Shown one piece after another: positions 62,640-64,000 of a stretch of 64,000 bases of DNA. The DNA is taken from the NCBI RefSeq assembly GCF_001640805.2, contig NC_066852.1, positions 13,418,194 through 13,482,193 of the forward strand. The letters run 5' to 3'. Numbering within the stretch: the first letter of the stretch is position 1; each line of letters opens with the position of its first letter. Origin of the DNA: Lates calcarifer (taxonomy: Eukaryota; Chordata; Actinopteri; Centropomidae). The notes under the pieces are model-generated. The model made no database searches and was not told the origin of the DNA. It saw nothing but the letters and a program-made list of their open reading frames with translations. Position numbers and translations under genes: made by a program.

Positions 62640-64000
62640 AGCTCTCAATAGGGTTTTGTGCCTTTCTCTCGGCATTCCCACTGCACGCTTCCCCATTATT
62701 TCACTTGTTAACTAAATGAACTGCATAATGTAGTCTATTCTTGTCAGCCCCACCCACGCCGCAAGAGGCGGCACTGCCCATTCTCCCTTTTATCATCACT
62801 CTCATTTTATCATAGAGCAGAGCTTAAATTCGCGAGAGAAAACGTTTCTGTCACTTTCGGAAAGCCAGCATATGTATTCAAGTTTTGTTTTAGACACTGA
62901 GCAGCCTGTTTGCATGTGCATAAGTTCTAGTCTTAATTGAGTCTGTATGAGGAGGCGAGAGGGAGACAACTTTCAGGAAGATGCAGAACTGTTAATGTAC
63001 ATTTACTAATAACAGCAGGTAACTACAGAAGCATTTCCACCTGCTTCTTTTATGCTTCCGGTGAGAAGATAAAACCAGTCATTTATTTTAAAGGTCTGAA
63101 TCTGGCTTTATTCTTTTCTAAATAAACACCGAGTGTTTGTTGTATGTAGCTATAGTTTGAGTGTTACACGCACCCTGGCACGTCCTTTGCACTTGTGTGG
63201 CTACTTCACTGACAGCGCCGAGCGTAAACCCCAAACGCAACAGCTGAATGTAAAGTTTATGCATATCCATTTAAGGTTAATGTGTCATTTCTGGGCACAA
63301 AAACAGGGACAAGTCATCGCCCGGAGGCAGTGCTGTTAAAGAGCAGTGATTAATTCCTTTGCTCGGGCCCCTGCCGAGTCGGGAGGAGGGAGGGGAGGGG
63401 GGGGGAGAATATGTAAAAATAACCAGGTTTTCACTCTGCGGCCCTTATTGAATGTCATTGTGGAGGGTTTTCAATGAGAGAGAAAGAGAGTCGAATTAAA
63501 GTGTGTGACAGCGGCGGATAGACGCAACAAAGGCGACTCTGTCATAGAGGAGCCCAGTGCGCGGCGCGTGAAGCCCCCGCCTCGCGCTCTGATTGAATTA
63601 AGTAATAGGAAAACATTTTCTTTCACTTTAAGGCTTTCTGAACAAGACCTTCAAAGCGACGGGAGCCGTAATGTGTGAGTAAATAGTGGAATGTGCTTTC
63701 TCTTCCTCTGAGTTTTCTTCTTCTTCTCACTAAAGCAGGCAAACCCGAACCTTATCTGTTTAAATCAATGATAAATATGACATCATAACGGACCATAGCC
63801 TCTAGCAATGTGGCCAATGATAACTAAAATTAAGTTCGTACAAAGTTACTACATACATACGCATACCTGTTTTTGCTTTATTGTTCTTACTTTGTATGTT
63901 GGCTTAACAAACGCACCCTTTCCCTTTTCTGTTTATTGTTTACATGACACCTACTCCAGGCATTATTTCCTATAAATTGTCACCTCCAGCGAAATTAGCT
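62640..64000. other. Upstream region of gsx1, no gene
   Basis: No exon seen. Contains a GC-box-like CCCCACCCACGCC near 62750, a G-rich tract at 63381-63405 and a block at about 63440-63700 of moderately GC-rich sequence with TAAT-type homeodomain cores (ATTGAATTAAGTAATAGG near 63592). Probable promoter-proximal regulatory sequence, by position only. Confidence 0.4.
63381..63405 (+). promoter_or_regulatory. Potential G-quadruplex
   Basis: G-runs of 3, 3, 4 and 9 separated by 1-4 nt, about 0.95 kb upstream of the gsx1 ATG. Confidence 0.5.

Overview
The window is a piece of a ray-finned fish chromosome, most likely a spiny-rayed teleost. It is AT-rich and has compact spliced genes with canonical GT-AG introns. 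The encoded proteins are full-length orthologues of vertebrate genes. The repeats are typical of teleosts: a tRNA-derived SINE, Tc1-like and hAT-like remnants, and many dinucleotide microsatellites. All exon maps below were read by hand from splice signals, reading phase and remembered human proteins. No alignment was run.

Layout, left to right: the 3' two thirds of cdc23 (APC8 subunit, + strand, 150-3650); kif20a (mitotic kinesin, - strand, 4659-11411, first exon near 12.3-12.4 kb), tail-to-tail with cdc23; a cationic amino acid transporter of SLC7A2 type (- strand, 13350-17958); a small unrecognised candidate gene (+, 20951-22392); casr (calcium-sensing receptor, +, 25095-29117); b4galt4 (+, 32579-35428); a long gene-free stretch; arhgap31 (CdGAP, +, 42182-53162); an unrecognised chain of three phase-compatible coding exons (+, 54440-56587); a roughly 5 kb gene-free region with candidate regulatory elements; and the ParaHox gene gsx1 (-, 61612-62446) with about 1.5 kb of its upstream region.

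From remembered human gene order, the window joins cdc23/kif20a (human 5q31), casr and b4galt4/arhgap31 (human 3q13-q21) and gsx1 (human 13q12). It is a mosaic of conserved micro-synteny blocks. cdc23 and kif20a both act in mitosis; kif20a carries a G2/M-type promoter arrangement (two CCAAT boxes 31 bp apart plus a CDE/CHR-like pair).

The most interesting unexplained items are the three-exon chain downstream of arhgap31, which is phase-compatible with an alternative arhgap31 C-terminus, and the small five-exon gene candidate between the transporter and casr, whose last exon is open in two opposite-charge frames. Next come candidate neural enhancer motifs near gsx1, including a SOX-POU composite site and a perfect inverted GATA-like palindrome. 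No CRISPR arrays, operons or prokaryotic features are present.
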